Source: Erythrobacter neustonensis
Lineage (GTDB): Bacteria > Pseudomonadota > Alphaproteobacteria > Sphingomonadales > Sphingomonadaceae
Assembly (NCBI RefSeq): GCF_001663175.1
Contig: NZ_CP016033.1
Coordinates: 2,418,001 to 2,482,000, forward strand
Reading direction: 5' to 3'
Length of the DNA: 64,000 nt
Part shown: positions 18,138-27,326 of the stretch, piece by piece
Position numbering within the stretch: position 1 is the stretch's first letter
Layout: every line of letters begins with the position of its first letter
Translations under genes and position numbers: made by a program
Notes under the pieces: model-generated
What the model was told of the DNA's origin: nothing
Databases searched by the model: none
The model's input: only the letters and a program-made list of their open reading frames with translations

Positions 18138-19341
18138 CGAGTTCCCGGCGCACCGTCAGCGCGCGGTATGTCTCCATTATCTCGCCGACATGGCGTTCGC
18201 GCGAAAATCGCGTGCGTGCGGCGGTCATGGCCCGTGCAACCATCGCCTCGACGCGGGGGCGGTCCGCGAGCAGATCGCTGGCCGCCTGTGCCATGGTGGC
18301 CGGATCGAGATCAGGCACAAGAACGCCGCACTCATTCGCAAGCGCTTCCGGATTGCCGCCCGAACGCGTCGCGATGACGGGCGTCCCCACGAGCATCGCT
18401 TCGACCAGAGTGCGCCCCAGAGGCTCGTCCACCGCAGGGACGAGCAGAAGGTCGCAGCCGCCGATCCACTCGTGCCCCGGCGTGCGGTATCCGGCATCCT
18501 CGACGCGGCCTTTGCTGCCGTCGATGCTCCGGCGGATCGCATAATGTTCGGCAGCATTTGTGGCCTCGCCGAACAAGAGGCCCTTTACAGGTCTGGAGCT
18601 GATTGCGGACAACGCATCGATTGCTTCGACAAAGGCTTGCGGGCGTTTGCGCGGGATGAACGTGCCGAAGAAGCCGCATATGACAGCGTCGTCAGGCAGA
18701 TCGAATTCGGCGAGGATCAGCTTGCGCATGGCCGCCCGGTCGACAGTAACCGACACATCGAAGGGGCTGTAGACCACGCTGGCCTTACGCCGCAGGGAAC
18801 CTGGCTGGGCTGGCAGGGCGAAGGACGACACGGTGATGATCCGGTCTGCCAGCCATGGTGCCGCAAGCCGCACACCCCGGGCATCGGGGCTGCCGCGATG
18901 ATGCCAGACAAGGCGCTTGCGGGCCAGTTTCGCGGCAAGCGCCCATGTGGCATGCGTGCGGCCGTCATTCGTATGCACGATGTCGATATCGTTCCGCATC
19001 AGAAAATCGCGCCGTCGCTTCAGTCCGCGCAAGGTCCGCAGCACGCTGAGCGGTCCGAAACGCGCGCCGGCGTCGAAGGATCTGGCAGGCGGGGCAGGAT
19101 CTGCCACCTGCTCGAATTTCGCGTAATGTGCCGCAAGGCGCCCATGCGGCACTTCCAGCCCGATCAGGATCCTCACCTGTGACGGATCGAGCCCTTCCAG
19201 CAACCCCAGCAGCGATACATGGCTGCCGCCCATCGTGTCGCCCGCCATCGGGTAGAAAACGGTCAACTGCCGGGGCGCAGCCGCCAGCGCGCCTTCCGGC
19301 AATGCTGAGGCCGACAGGGGTGACGCGGGAGAGATTCGCAT
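18127..19341 (-). CDS. Glycosyltransferase family 4
   Basis: 404 residues, GT-B fold. The N-terminal domain includes YPMAGDTMGGSHVSLLGLLEGL (glycine-rich acceptor loop) and the HTNDGRTHATWALAAKLA region; the C-terminal domain has GFFGTFIPRKRPQAFVEA and the EX7E motif in DEPLGRTLVEAMLVGTP. Donor and acceptor are not predictable. It is second in a leftward pair with a secreted lyase-like gene; the start overlaps that gene's stop as TGATG. The 3' end overlaps the beta-barrel gene tail to tail by 11 bases. Confidence 0.88.
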   Translation of the reverse strand: MRISPASPLSASALPEGALAAAPRQLTVFYPMAGDTMGGSHVSLLGLLEGLDPSQVRILIGLEVPHGRLAAHYAKFEQVADPAPPARSFDAGARFGPLSVLRTLRGLKRRRDFLMRNDIDIVHTNDGRTHATWALAAKLARKRLVWHHRGSPDARGVRLAAPWLADRIITVSSFALPAQPGSLRRKASVVYSPFDVSVTVDRAAMRKLILAEFDLPDDAVICGFFGTFIPRKRPQAFVEAIDALSAISSRPVKGLLFGEATNAAEHYAIRRSIDGSKGRVEDAGYRTPGHEWIGGCDLLLVPAVDEPLGRTLVEAMLVGTPVIATRSGGNPEALANECGVLVPDLDPATMAQAASDLLADRPRVEAMVARAMTAARTRFSRERHVGEIMETYRALTVRRELVRT

Positions 19342-20738
19342 CAGCGCATCAGTTCATTCTCGCGCCACGCGAGGAAGGCTTCGAAATTACTGATGCCCGT
19401 GGTTCCGACGATCGCCCACGGGTCGGCGCGCTTTGGATCGGCGCCGTTGTTGCGTTCCCACCAGTCGTCCATCCCGTCACTGTCCGCATCCTTATAGGCA
19501 TCGGCCCCGGTCGATGCGGCAAGATCGCGTGGCAGATAGCCGATCCTCCCCGTGCGGCTGCGAATTTCCGCGACCACCTGGGTATCGATCGGGTCGCGCG
19601 GAAAAGCCCCGGCCGTGTCGAGCACTCGGCCCACCGCAGCCGAAGCGGCAAGCGGGCGCAAAGTCAGCTTGCACGGCGGGGAAGCGACGAGGATTTCCTT
19701 CGCATTGGGGCTGATCGGCACGAACAACCCTTCGAATTGGTTGTCGTTCGCATAAAGCCGCGCCCGCCCGGTCGATGCGGTCCGGTCATTTTCGATCCCC
19801 ACCGAAGCCTTGTGCGTATCGGGCCCGGCAATGAAGCTGTTGCCCACAAGCGCAATCGGCGTTCCGCCCTCGCTTTCCCAGATTTCGGCAAATTCGGACT
19901 GGGCGTTGTAAAGCACGTTGTTGACCACCTCGACACAGGAGCCGGGCGGGAAATTGGCGTCGGGGTTCCGGTCGCCGTTATGGGCGCAGATATTGCCGAC
20001 AAAACTGAACCGCACCGGGCCAGTGGGGTCGCTCGCGAGCAGGGCGCATTTGTCATGGCCCGGCACGCCATGGGAAAACACCGAGTGGCTCACCGTAATG
20101 GCGTCATTGTCGCCATGACCATCGACCAGTTCGTCGCGGGCACCCGACGCGCTGACGTGATCGATGATCACGTTTCTGCTGTTTTCAATCGTGATCGCGT
20201 CTTCGGCCGCCCGGTCCGCGCCGGGCCGGTCGAGGCGGATGCGGATATGCCTGACGATCACATCGTGGGTGTTCTTGATGACCAGCGGGGTGCGCCCGCT
20301 TGGCCCCCCCGCATGGCTGAGCGTGATGCCGTTGCCCGGCGCGGTGAGCCCGGCAATGGTCAGGAACGGATTGCGGATGACAGGCGGCCGGGTCGAAAAG
20401 CGGATCACCCCATCGACCCGGAAAACGCATACCCGCGGGCCCGATGCCTCCACACAGGCGCGGTAGGAGCCTGCGCCTGCATCGGACAGATTGGTGACTT
20501 CGATGATCTGCCCGCCCTGTCCGCCGCGGCTCTGATTGCCGTGGCCGACCGCTGCGGGAAAGGCGATTGACGGACCGCCAGGGGCAATATCGCCAGTCTG
20601 CAATGGCGGTGACTGGTCTGGTCTGGACGGCGTCTGGGCACAGGCCTGCGCCGACAAGACCATGGGCCACAGCAGACAAGCGCATGCGCTGCGCCACAAC
20701 CGGCGCGCATCAAGACAGGACCTGACCAAATCAGCCAT
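19341..20738 (-). CDS. Second polysaccharide lyase-like (PL1-type) beta-helix protein, secreted
   Basis: 465 residues from ATG 20738; GTG 20768 is an alternative that adds ten residues before the signal peptide. A Sec signal (LWPMVLSAQACAQ) precedes the repeat domain. The beta-helix region shows NVIIDHVSASGARDELVDGHG and VTLSHSVFSHG-like turns, and the C-terminus has an Asp-rich segment (KDADSDGMDDWWERNNG) like that of the protein at 6852-8678. A PL1-type lyase acting on a uronate-containing polymer is the best guess. It is coupled to the downstream glycosyltransferase by TGATG, so the enzyme and the glycan synthesis are expressed together. Confidence 0.78.
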   Translation of the reverse strand: MADLVRSCLDARRLWRSACACLLWPMVLSAQACAQTPSRPDQSPPLQTGDIAPGGPSIAFPAAVGHGNQSRGGQGGQIIEVTNLSDAGAGSYRACVEASGPRVCVFRVDGVIRFSTRPPVIRNPFLTIAGLTAPGNGITLSHAGGPSGRTPLVIKNTHDVIVRHIRIRLDRPGADRAAEDAITIENSRNVIIDHVSASGARDELVDGHGDNDAITVSHSVFSHGVPGHDKCALLASDPTGPVRFSFVGNICAHNGDRNPDANFPPGSCVEVVNNVLYNAQSEFAEIWESEGGTPIALVGNSFIAGPDTHKASVGIENDRTASTGRARLYANDNQFEGLFVPISPNAKEILVASPPCKLTLRPLAASAAVGRVLDTAGAFPRDPIDTQVVAEIRSRTGRIGYLPRDLAASTGADAYKDADSDGMDDWWERNNGADPKRADPWAIVGTTGISNFEAFLAWRENELMR

Positions 20739-20917
20739 CGCATCGGACCGCCGTGCTTTGGCTGCCACGTGCAGCCATCTGCGTAGCCGTGCATCTAATC
20801 CGCGGATCGTGCGCCGAGAAAGCTATCAATTGGAGATGACGATGTCTGGCATATTGCCAAACGACGTACTGCCAATGCCCCCCAAGCTAGCCCAAGGGCT
20901 CCTTTGTCAAAGCGCTG
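20739..20917. promoter_or_regulatory. Divergent promoter region with a TGGCA-TAT-TGCCA dyad
   Basis: About 180 bases between the leftward lyase unit and the rightward Wzy unit. A perfect 5-3-5 palindrome, TGGCATATTGCCA, lies at 20847-20859, followed by a further TGCCA at 20870. Its central position makes it a candidate operator for both units. No experiment or database match supports it here. Confidence 0.4.
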
Positions 20918-22279
20918 ATGTTCGCGCAAAATCGCGCGATGTCGACAGCGGCGAGATATGGCGGTGAAGGCCTCCACGAAAGCCAGATGCTCCTGGCGCG
21001 CAGTCCGGCGCCGGTGCTTGCGATGTCGTCGGTCGACAAGACCGCTCGGATGTTCGCGCTTGCAGGCGCGTTCCTTTTGTCATGGCAACTCGTACGCATC
21101 CCCGAATTCAACTTCACCATCTCCGATGCCGCATTTCTGGTTGCGCTGGGAGCTGTGCTGCTGGGGGGGAGGCTGACGCCTTCCCCATTCGGACGACTTA
21201 CCGTGATGTGGATGGTGGGCGTCCTGCTGTTGCTCGGCGGATTGTTTCTCGGCTCGCTTTTCCATGAGGAAGTCGAGCGCTGGTTCAATGTCGCGGTGCA
21301 ATATCTGCTCGCGCTGTTCGTGCTTCCGCTGGTGCTGGCCAGTTTCGACCGGGAATTTCTGGGCAAAGCCGGTCTTGCCTTCGCCTATGGCGTCGCGGTG
21401 TCGCAGGTGGTGGGCATCGCGGCGCTGAAACTCGTGGGCTACGAACAGCTCACGCCGATCGTCGGTCGAACCATTGTCCTGGGTAACGACCGGATCGGTG
21501 CGCTGACTGCCGAGCCCAATGCCAATGGGGCGGTCTGTGTGTTTGCCCTGGTGATCCTGGCATCGGCGCTGCTCGAACGCCGGATCCGGCCGCTCCTCTG
21601 TGCGGCGACGGTGGCAACGGTGGTCGCGGGCCTTGTGTTCAGCGCCAGCTTTACTTCGCTGCTTGCGCTTGTTGCGTTAACCGCGATCATCGCGCCGCTC
21701 ACCTGGTCGCGCGGCTTCAATCGCGTCGCGGTGGCGGGCATCATGCTGGCGACGGTCTATATCGGCTTGGGCGGCCCGATCCCCGACATTTTCATGGAAC
21801 GGGTCGGCAGCGCCATCATCGAATGGGACCTGAGCAAGGCGGGAACCTTCGAAGGCCGCACGTCGCTGATCCTCGATGCCTGGCACCTTGCCAATGGGAA
21901 CCTCCTTGTCGGGCTGGGGGTCGATCAGTTCCGCGATGCGAGCATCTACGGCGCGCCTGTCCATAATCTGCCGCTGCTGCTGCTGAACGAGGGCGGTCTG
22001 CTGTCCTTCGCCGGACTTGCGATTCTTGTGATCTGCCTGTTTTTTTCATCGGCCATGGCCGGGGGCACCGATACGGTTGGCGGCGCCATCTGCTTTGCCG
22101 CACTTACGGTGCTGATGATCTACATCATGTCGTTGCCGCACATGTATGCCCGCCACTGGTTCGGGCCTGTCTTGCTGATTTACACGTATTATCTTGTCCC
22201 GCGGGTCGCGGCGATCAGGGGTTTTGCGCGTTCGGCATCACCTTCGGCTGCAACCTCTTTCTCCGGGGCCGGTTCATGA
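20918..22279 (+). CDS. Wzy/O-antigen ligase-like polysaccharide polymerase
   Basis: 453 residues, about 10-11 membrane segments. The large periplasmic loop typical of Wzy/WaaL follows the middle helices (VGSAIIEWDLSKAGTFEGRTSLILDAW), with the pattern RTSLILDAWHLANGNLLVGLG and VHNLPLLLLNEGG characteristic of the O-antigen ligase/polymerase family. It would join repeat units on the periplasmic side. The start is not well fixed: ATG 20918 and ATG 20939 are both in frame and neither has a strong ribosome site. It overlaps the flippase gene by ATGA and heads the five-gene assembly operon. Confidence 0.85.
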   Translation: MFAQNRAMSTAARYGGEGLHESQMLLARSPAPVLAMSSVDKTARMFALAGAFLLSWQLVRIPEFNFTISDAAFLVALGAVLLGGRLTPSPFGRLTVMWMVGVLLLLGGLFLGSLFHEEVERWFNVAVQYLLALFVLPLVLASFDREFLGKAGLAFAYGVAVSQVVGIAALKLVGYEQLTPIVGRTIVLGNDRIGALTAEPNANGAVCVFALVILASALLERRIRPLLCAATVATVVAGLVFSASFTSLLALVALTAIIAPLTWSRGFNRVAVAGIMLATVYIGLGGPIPDIFMERVGSAIIEWDLSKAGTFEGRTSLILDAWHLANGNLLVGLGVDQFRDASIYGAPVHNLPLLLLNEGGLLSFAGLAILVICLFFSSAMAGGTDTVGGAICFAALTVLMIYIMSLPHMYARHWFGPVLLIYTYYLVPRVAAIRGFARSASPSAATSFSGAGS

Positions 22280-23670
22280 ACCTCGGTCGGTCAAGCCATT
22301 TGCGGAGCGCGATCGCCGGCACCTCCGATCATTCCGAAAACCCCGAAGGTAGATTCAACACCGAAAAATCGCTTTTCCGGCGCCGATCGGAAAGCCTGCT
22401 TCATCTGATCGGGGGGAGCATCGGCACGGCATTGCTGATGTTTGCCAGCATCTCGATCGCGGCACGGGCGCTCGGTCCGGCGGCATTCGGCACGCTCGTG
22501 CTCATCCTTGCGATCGGCCGGGTGTGCGAGCGGTTGCTGCGGTTCGAATCATGGCAGCCGTTGATCCGCTATGTCGCGCTCGAGGAAGCAGCCGGTAACA
22601 ACGCCAATATCGCCCGCCTCTATCTTTACGGGCTGCTGCTCGACATCACGGCCGCCTTTGCCGCGGCACTGGTCGCGGTTGGTGCGGGTCTAGTGCTTGG
22701 CCCCTATATCGGGCTTCGACCGGAACACGCCGGACTGGTCGCGATCTATGCCCTGGCGATTGCCTGCAATATCCGCGGCGTGCCGAGTGCCGCACTGCGG
22801 ATGGCGGGGCGGTTCAGGACGCTTGCCTATATTCAGGCCGTGTCGGCAATCATGCGATTGGCACTGGCTTTCGTCCTGCTGTTCCAGGGGGCGGGGCTTG
22901 CCGCTTTCGTGGTGCTGTGGACTGCCATTCAGATCCTTGATGCGGCGATCTTTTTTCTGCTCGGCCTGAAGAGCCTGCGCGATCAGGGCGTGCCTTCGCT
23001 CTTTTCGGTGAGCTGGCGGGGCCTGCGGCAAGCCTTTCCGGGGTTTCTGCGGTTCGCGATGTCGACCAACCTGTCCTCCACCTTGCGCACGTTTTCGCAT
23101 GAGGCGGATACCTTGCTGGTCGGGTTCTTCATGGGGCCGGCAGCCGCCGGTCTGTATTTCCTTGCCCGGCGCATCGCCAAAGTCGCGCAACAGATCGGCG
23201 ACCTTGTCCAGATGGTGACCTATCCCGACCTTGCCCGCAGCTGGCATGCGGCGAAACGGGCGGCCTTCGGTCGGCTGGTACGTTTCGTCCAGATCGTCCT
23301 TGCCGGCTTTGGTCTGACGGCGATTTTTGGTGTCTGGTTGTTCGGGAAACCGGTTCTCGCTGCGGCCTTCGGTCCGGATTTCGTCGATGCCTACCCGATG
23401 CTGCTGGCCCAGCTGGTGGCGGTCGCCCTGATCCTGCACGCCGCGCCTTCCCGGTCCGCGCTGCTGGCGATGAACCGCCCCGCATTCGTACTCGCGACAG
23501 CAGCGGTATCGACCGTTGTCTTCTTTGCGACGGCGCTGTTTGCCATTCCGCACTACGGAGCAATCGGTGCCAATTTCGCGCATATCGCATTCGGAATCGT
23601 CACAGCGATCGCGCTCGACGCCGCTCTGTGGCGCGGCATCGGACGGCAGCCGCGCGAGTTGGTGGGTTGA
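22276..23670 (+). CDS. Wzx-like oligosaccharide flippase
   Basis: 464 residues with about 12-14 membrane segments of the MATE/MVF polysaccharide transporter type: GGSIGTALLMFASISIAARALGPAAFGTLVLI at the N-terminus, then a conserved FLRFAMSTNLSSTLRTFSHEADTLLVG segment. Wzx proteins move undecaprenyl-diphosphate-linked repeat units across the inner membrane. The start overlaps the polymerase stop as ATGA. A hydrophilic N-terminal extension of about 35 residues precedes the first helix. Confidence 0.88.
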   Translation: MNLGRSSHLRSAIAGTSDHSENPEGRFNTEKSLFRRRSESLLHLIGGSIGTALLMFASISIAARALGPAAFGTLVLILAIGRVCERLLRFESWQPLIRYVALEEAAGNNANIARLYLYGLLLDITAAFAAALVAVGAGLVLGPYIGLRPEHAGLVAIYALAIACNIRGVPSAALRMAGRFRTLAYIQAVSAIMRLALAFVLLFQGAGLAAFVVLWTAIQILDAAIFFLLGLKSLRDQGVPSLFSVSWRGLRQAFPGFLRFAMSTNLSSTLRTFSHEADTLLVGFFMGPAAAGLYFLARRIAKVAQQIGDLVQMVTYPDLARSWHAAKRAAFGRLVRFVQIVLAGFGLTAIFGVWLFGKPVLAAAFGPDFVDAYPMLLAQLVAVALILHAAPSRSALLAMNRPAFVLATAAVSTVVFFATALFAIPHYGAIGANFAHIAFGIVTAIALDAALWRGIGRQPRELVG

Positions 23671-24821
23671 ACGCGCCGCAGACCATAGCGCCCGCCTGCT
23701 CGCTGGCCCCGCAACCGCACGGCGGACTCGAGGTCTGGTCGATCCTGACAAGTCTGACGACGGGCGGCGCGGAAAGTCTGGTGGTCAATCTCGACCGCAG
23801 CTTCCGGCAAGCGGGAATGACCCATAAGGTCGTTGCGCTGTGCGATGCCGCAACGCTGGGCAATTCGTGCAAGACCGAAAGGCGCATTGCGAACCGGATC
23901 GAGGACGATGGCGGTACATTCGTAAGTTTGGGGCTGAGCCGGAACCGCAATCCCCTTGCCGGAATCGCCGCACTGAACAGGCTGCTGCAAACTGGCAGGC
24001 CGCACGTCATCCACGCGCATACCGCAAGGGCGGTGCCCATCGCCGCGCATTCGCGGCATCGCGGCGCGCTGGTGATGACCCATCACAACAGCCGCCTGTC
24101 ATTTCCCCGCGGTGCGTTCCGCTATCTCGATCTCGTGGTCGACACCTATGTCGCGATCAGTGCCGAGACCGAAGCGCTATACCGCGCGGTGTGCCGCAAG
24201 CCTGTGCGAAGAATAGCGAACGGCGTGCCCGAATCGTTCCTTTCGGAACGCAGGTCCGCGCCACGCCGACCCCCGTTCACGGTTATGAGCGTCGGCGCCA
24301 TATCCGAACAGAAGAATTACCGGCTGCTCATCGCCGCCGCCCGCGAAATCCGAAATCGTGCTGCCGGCAATCCGGTTGTAAAATTCAGGATCGCCGGCGG
24401 CGGGCAATCCCTCGACAGCCTCCGCTGCGAGGTCGATGCGGCGGGGCTTGCGGGCAGCGTTGAATTCGTGGGAGAGCGGTCCGATGTGCCGATCCTGCTG
24501 GGCACTGCCGATCTGTTTCTCAACACTTCGCGCTACGAAGGCCAGTCGATCGCGATGCTGGAGGCAATGGCGATGGCGCTTCCCGTCGTGGCGACCGATG
24601 TGCCGGGGAACCGCAATCTTGTCGTCCCCGGACACAATGGTCTGCTCGCGCCGCTGGACGACCCCGGCGCGATTGCCGATGCGATCATAAGATTGGCGGA
24701 TGATCCGCAGCTTTACGCAAGCATGTCGGATGGCGCGCGTGCAACGGGGCGGCAGTTCACCGTCGAAGCGACGGCCGCCGATCACCGCGCCCTTTATGCC
24801 TCGCTGGTCTCCAATGGATAG
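23667..24821 (+). CDS. Glycosyltransferase family 4
   Basis: 384 residues. The N-terminal domain carries VWSILTSLTTGGAESLVVNL (the TGGAE acceptor loop of many GT4 enzymes) and HAHTARAVPIAAHSRH; the C-terminal domain has VMSVGAISEQKNYRLLIAA and the EX7E motif in YEGQSIAMLEAMAMALP. The listed start is TTG 23667, which overlaps the flippase stop as TTGA; GTG 23628 inside the flippase gene is the alternative. Linked sugars are unknown. Coupling to wzx suggests it builds the repeat unit handled by this operon. Confidence 0.85.
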   Translation: MNAPQTIAPACSLAPQPHGGLEVWSILTSLTTGGAESLVVNLDRSFRQAGMTHKVVALCDAATLGNSCKTERRIANRIEDDGGTFVSLGLSRNRNPLAGIAALNRLLQTGRPHVIHAHTARAVPIAAHSRHRGALVMTHHNSRLSFPRGAFRYLDLVVDTYVAISAETEALYRAVCRKPVRRIANGVPESFLSERRSAPRRPPFTVMSVGAISEQKNYRLLIAAAREIRNRAAGNPVVKFRIAGGGQSLDSLRCEVDAAGLAGSVEFVGERSDVPILLGTADLFLNTSRYEGQSIAMLEAMAMALPVVATDVPGNRNLVVPGHNGLLAPLDDPGAIADAIIRLADDPQLYASMSDGARATGRQFTVEATAADHRALYASLVSNG

Positions 24822-24996
24822 GGCCTGCGCCAATGGGGCTAGGATGAAAGTGCCAGTATTCCATCCCGATGCGCGTTAGAAAGCCTGCCGCAGAACCCGC
24901 ATAGTATCCGCCAAGGGGCGCGCGCGCTTTCGGGACTCGGAAAACCGGTCCTTTTCTTGCGCGCACCGGGATGGACGAGATGCAGGGGATCAAGAC
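24822..24996. other. Intergenic gap before the Wzc-like gene
   Basis: 175 bases without a gene. It probably includes the ribosome site GGGGATCAAGAC before ATG 24997 and possibly an internal promoter. No clear hairpin terminator is seen. Confidence 0.35.
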
Positions 24997-27297
24997 ATGC
25001 AACAGGCTCTGACCGCAAATCCCCAGTTCCCGCCGCCCGCAGAGGCGCCGGCAGCGTTCAATTCCGGCGGCATGCTGCCCGCCGACAATGCGCCTGTGAC
25101 ACTGCGCGATCTGGTCCGCATCGCCAGCCGGTACCGGGTCATGATCATCGCCACCGTGCTGCTGGTGACGATCCCCGTTCTTGCCCAGCAATTGCTTTCG
25201 CCGAAAATCTACCAGTCGACGACCCATGTTCAGGTCGAACTGATCGACGCGGTGGGGCTCAACCAGGCCGATGTGGCGTCGCTCAACAGTCAGCGAGTGA
25301 CCAATGCCGTCCGCCTCCACCGATCGCGCACCTCTGCCGCGCGGGTGCTGGACGACCTTGATCTCATCAACGATCCCGATTTCCGCAAGGAGGTGCGCGA
25401 TCTGTCGGGGACCCGCGATGAAGTCCGCCAGCGCGCGACGAACACGCTGTTGTCGATGATCGAGGTCACGTCCGAGCCGAAATCGGATCTGCTGCAGGTT
25501 TCGGTGTCGAGCCGTTCGCCCACACTGTCGGCGCGGATTGCAAACCAGCTTCCGGAATCTGTCGGCGCGGTGCGCAATGCGATCATCACCGAACGCCGGA
25601 AAAAGCTGCTTGGCGCGCTCGAACAGGAGCTCGAATTGCGCCGCAAGGCCGCGGTCGTATCCTCGGAAAGGGTCGCGCAATTCCGGCGCGACAACCGGAT
25701 GCTGGTCGGTGCAGGCGGGATCGAGGATTTGTCGCAACTGAACCAGATCGCGGCTGCAGCAGCCAATGCCAGTTCCGGCCGCGCAGGTTCAGCCGCACGC
25801 GCAAGCGGCGTGGCTGCGGCTGCGAATTATTCCAGCACGGCAACCGCCACGTCGGCAGTGCTCGATCAGCTCGAACGCCAGCGCGCGCAGCTGATTGCCG
25901 ACCGGTCGCGCATGGCGCCCACCTTCGGCCCTAACCATCCCGAAATGGTCAAGGTGACATCGCAGCTTGCCGAGGTTGACGCGAACATCCGGATCGAGCG
26001 CAGCCAGGCTCGGGCGAATGCGGCCGAGATGAACGCTGCCGAGGCGGGAAGGATGACCGGGCTGGCGCAAAGCGAAATGGCCCGCGATGCAGCTGCGGCC
26101 GGGCGTCTCTCGGGGATTGCGGCCAGCATCGAGAGCAAGGCGTTCGAGAATGTCGCCAACTCGGTAAGACTGGCCGAACTGGTGCGTGCTTCCGAACTTT
26201 CGGACAAGGCCTATCAGTCTATTGCGGAGCGCCTCGAACAGGTTCGGGCGCAAATGCAGCCCGAAGGCGTGTCGTCATCGGTGGTATCGCCTGCCGTGCC
26301 GAGCTTCGACCCGATCTCTCCCTCTCCGGTCAAGACCACGCTGTTCGCGATCCTGGCCTCTCTGATGCTCGGTTTCATGCTCGCCTATATCCGCGAACTG
26401 CTCGACGACCGTCTGCGCACGGCCGCGCAGGTAAGCCGCCATTTCAACCTTCCCACCTTCGGCATGTTGCCGCTGATTCCGCGCGAAGCCCTGCTGGAAG
26501 ATCCCAACCACAGCCCCGTGATTTTGGACCCGCAATCGCTGTTCGCGGAAGTGGCACGCTCGGCTTACAGCGATGTCCGGGGGTTGCAGCAGGGGAGCGG
26601 CTGCCAGGTGGTGTTGATCACATCGCCGCTTCCGGGAGATGGCAAATCGACAGTGTCGCTGGCGCTTGCCGCTGCGGGCGCGGCGCTGGGCGACCGCACG
26701 ATCGTGCTCGATCTGGACTTGCGCAAGCGTGGTCTGCTCCAGCAATTGCAGGAATCGATCCCCACTGCCGATCTTATCGATCTGATTGCGGGCAAGATCG
26801 AACTCGACACGCTCATTCCGCGGCATGTCCCGAAGGACGCCGGGGATGACGAGATCGGGCAAGTGCTTGTCTTGAGCTCCAACCGCAAGGTCGACCATCC
26901 TAACTCGATGATCTCCTCGCGCCGCCTTATCAAGCTTGTTGGCGCGCTGCGCGAGCGTTTCGATTTGGTGGTCATCAATGCACCGGCGGTCCTCGCTGTC
27001 CGCGATGCCCGGACGATGTGCGATTATGCCGATCACACGATCATGGTCGCACGCTGGGGACGAACCACCAGCGAGCAGATGCGTGCTGCGCTGCAACTGG
27101 TCAGCTATCAGACGAGCGCGGTGATCTTCGACCATGTCGACTTCGCCGAGCACGCCCGTCGCCGCTACGGCGATTCCATCCAGTTCTACATGGCGTCGTC
27201 GGACTATTACACTCTGCCTCCCACGGCTCAGCCGGGTTCGGGGTTCCTTGGCAGGCGGCGGGGCGCGATGGTCGGGGGCGTGCCGCGCGCGGCATGA
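24997..27297 (+). CDS. Wzc-like polysaccharide co-polymerase with BY-kinase domain
   Basis: 766 residues. N-terminal membrane helix (about 50-68), a long coiled-coil Wzz region with Ala-rich helices to about 430, a second membrane helix (about 448-466), then a cytoplasmic ATPase domain. Walker A is SPLPGDGKST with Lys550 and Walker A' is DLDLRK (Asp572, Asp574). Walker B reads VVINAPA, with Asn661 and Ala664 where BY-kinases usually have Asp and Pro. The C-terminus has a small Tyr cluster (YGDSIQFYMASSDYY). Such proteins control chain length and gate export through autophosphorylation. The substituted Walker B makes normal kinase activity uncertain. It overlaps a 10-codon frame at its stop. 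Confidence 0.9.
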   Translation: MQQALTANPQFPPPAEAPAAFNSGGMLPADNAPVTLRDLVRIASRYRVMIIATVLLVTIPVLAQQLLSPKIYQSTTHVQVELIDAVGLNQADVASLNSQRVTNAVRLHRSRTSAARVLDDLDLINDPDFRKEVRDLSGTRDEVRQRATNTLLSMIEVTSEPKSDLLQVSVSSRSPTLSARIANQLPESVGAVRNAIITERRKKLLGALEQELELRRKAAVVSSERVAQFRRDNRMLVGAGGIEDLSQLNQIAAAAANASSGRAGSAARASGVAAAANYSSTATATSAVLDQLERQRAQLIADRSRMAPTFGPNHPEMVKVTSQLAEVDANIRIERSQARANAAEMNAAEAGRMTGLAQSEMARDAAAAGRLSGIAASIESKAFENVANSVRLAELVRASELSDKAYQSIAERLEQVRAQMQPEGVSSSVVSPAVPSFDPISPSPVKTTLFAILASLMLGFMLAYIRELLDDRLRTAAQVSRHFNLPTFGMLPLIPREALLEDPNHSPVILDPQSLFAEVARSAYSDVRGLQQGSGCQVVLITSPLPGDGKSTVSLALAAAGAALGDRTIVLDLDLRKRGLLQQLQESIPTADLIDLIAGKIELDTLIPRHVPKDAGDDEIGQVLVLSSNRKVDHPNSMISSRRLIKLVGALRERFDLVVINAPAVLAVRDARTMCDYADHTIMVARWGRTTSEQMRAALQLVSYQTSAVIFDHVDFAEHARRRYGDSIQFYMASSDYYTLPPTAQPGSGFLGRRRGAMVGGVPRAA

Positions 27298-27326
27298 ACT
27301 TCGCGGCACTGCTCCCTACGGGATGA
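27294..27326 (+). other. Ten-codon coupling reading frame
   Basis: Starts at ATG 27294 overlapping the Wzc-like stop as ATGA, encodes ten codons (Met-Asn-Phe-Ala-Ala-Leu-Leu-Pro-Thr-Gly) and stops at TGA 27324-27326, which overlaps the next gene's ATG 27323 as ATGA. There is no ribosome site before ATG 27323, so ribosomes may pass down this chain by reinitiation. It may also be chance. Confidence 0.35.
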
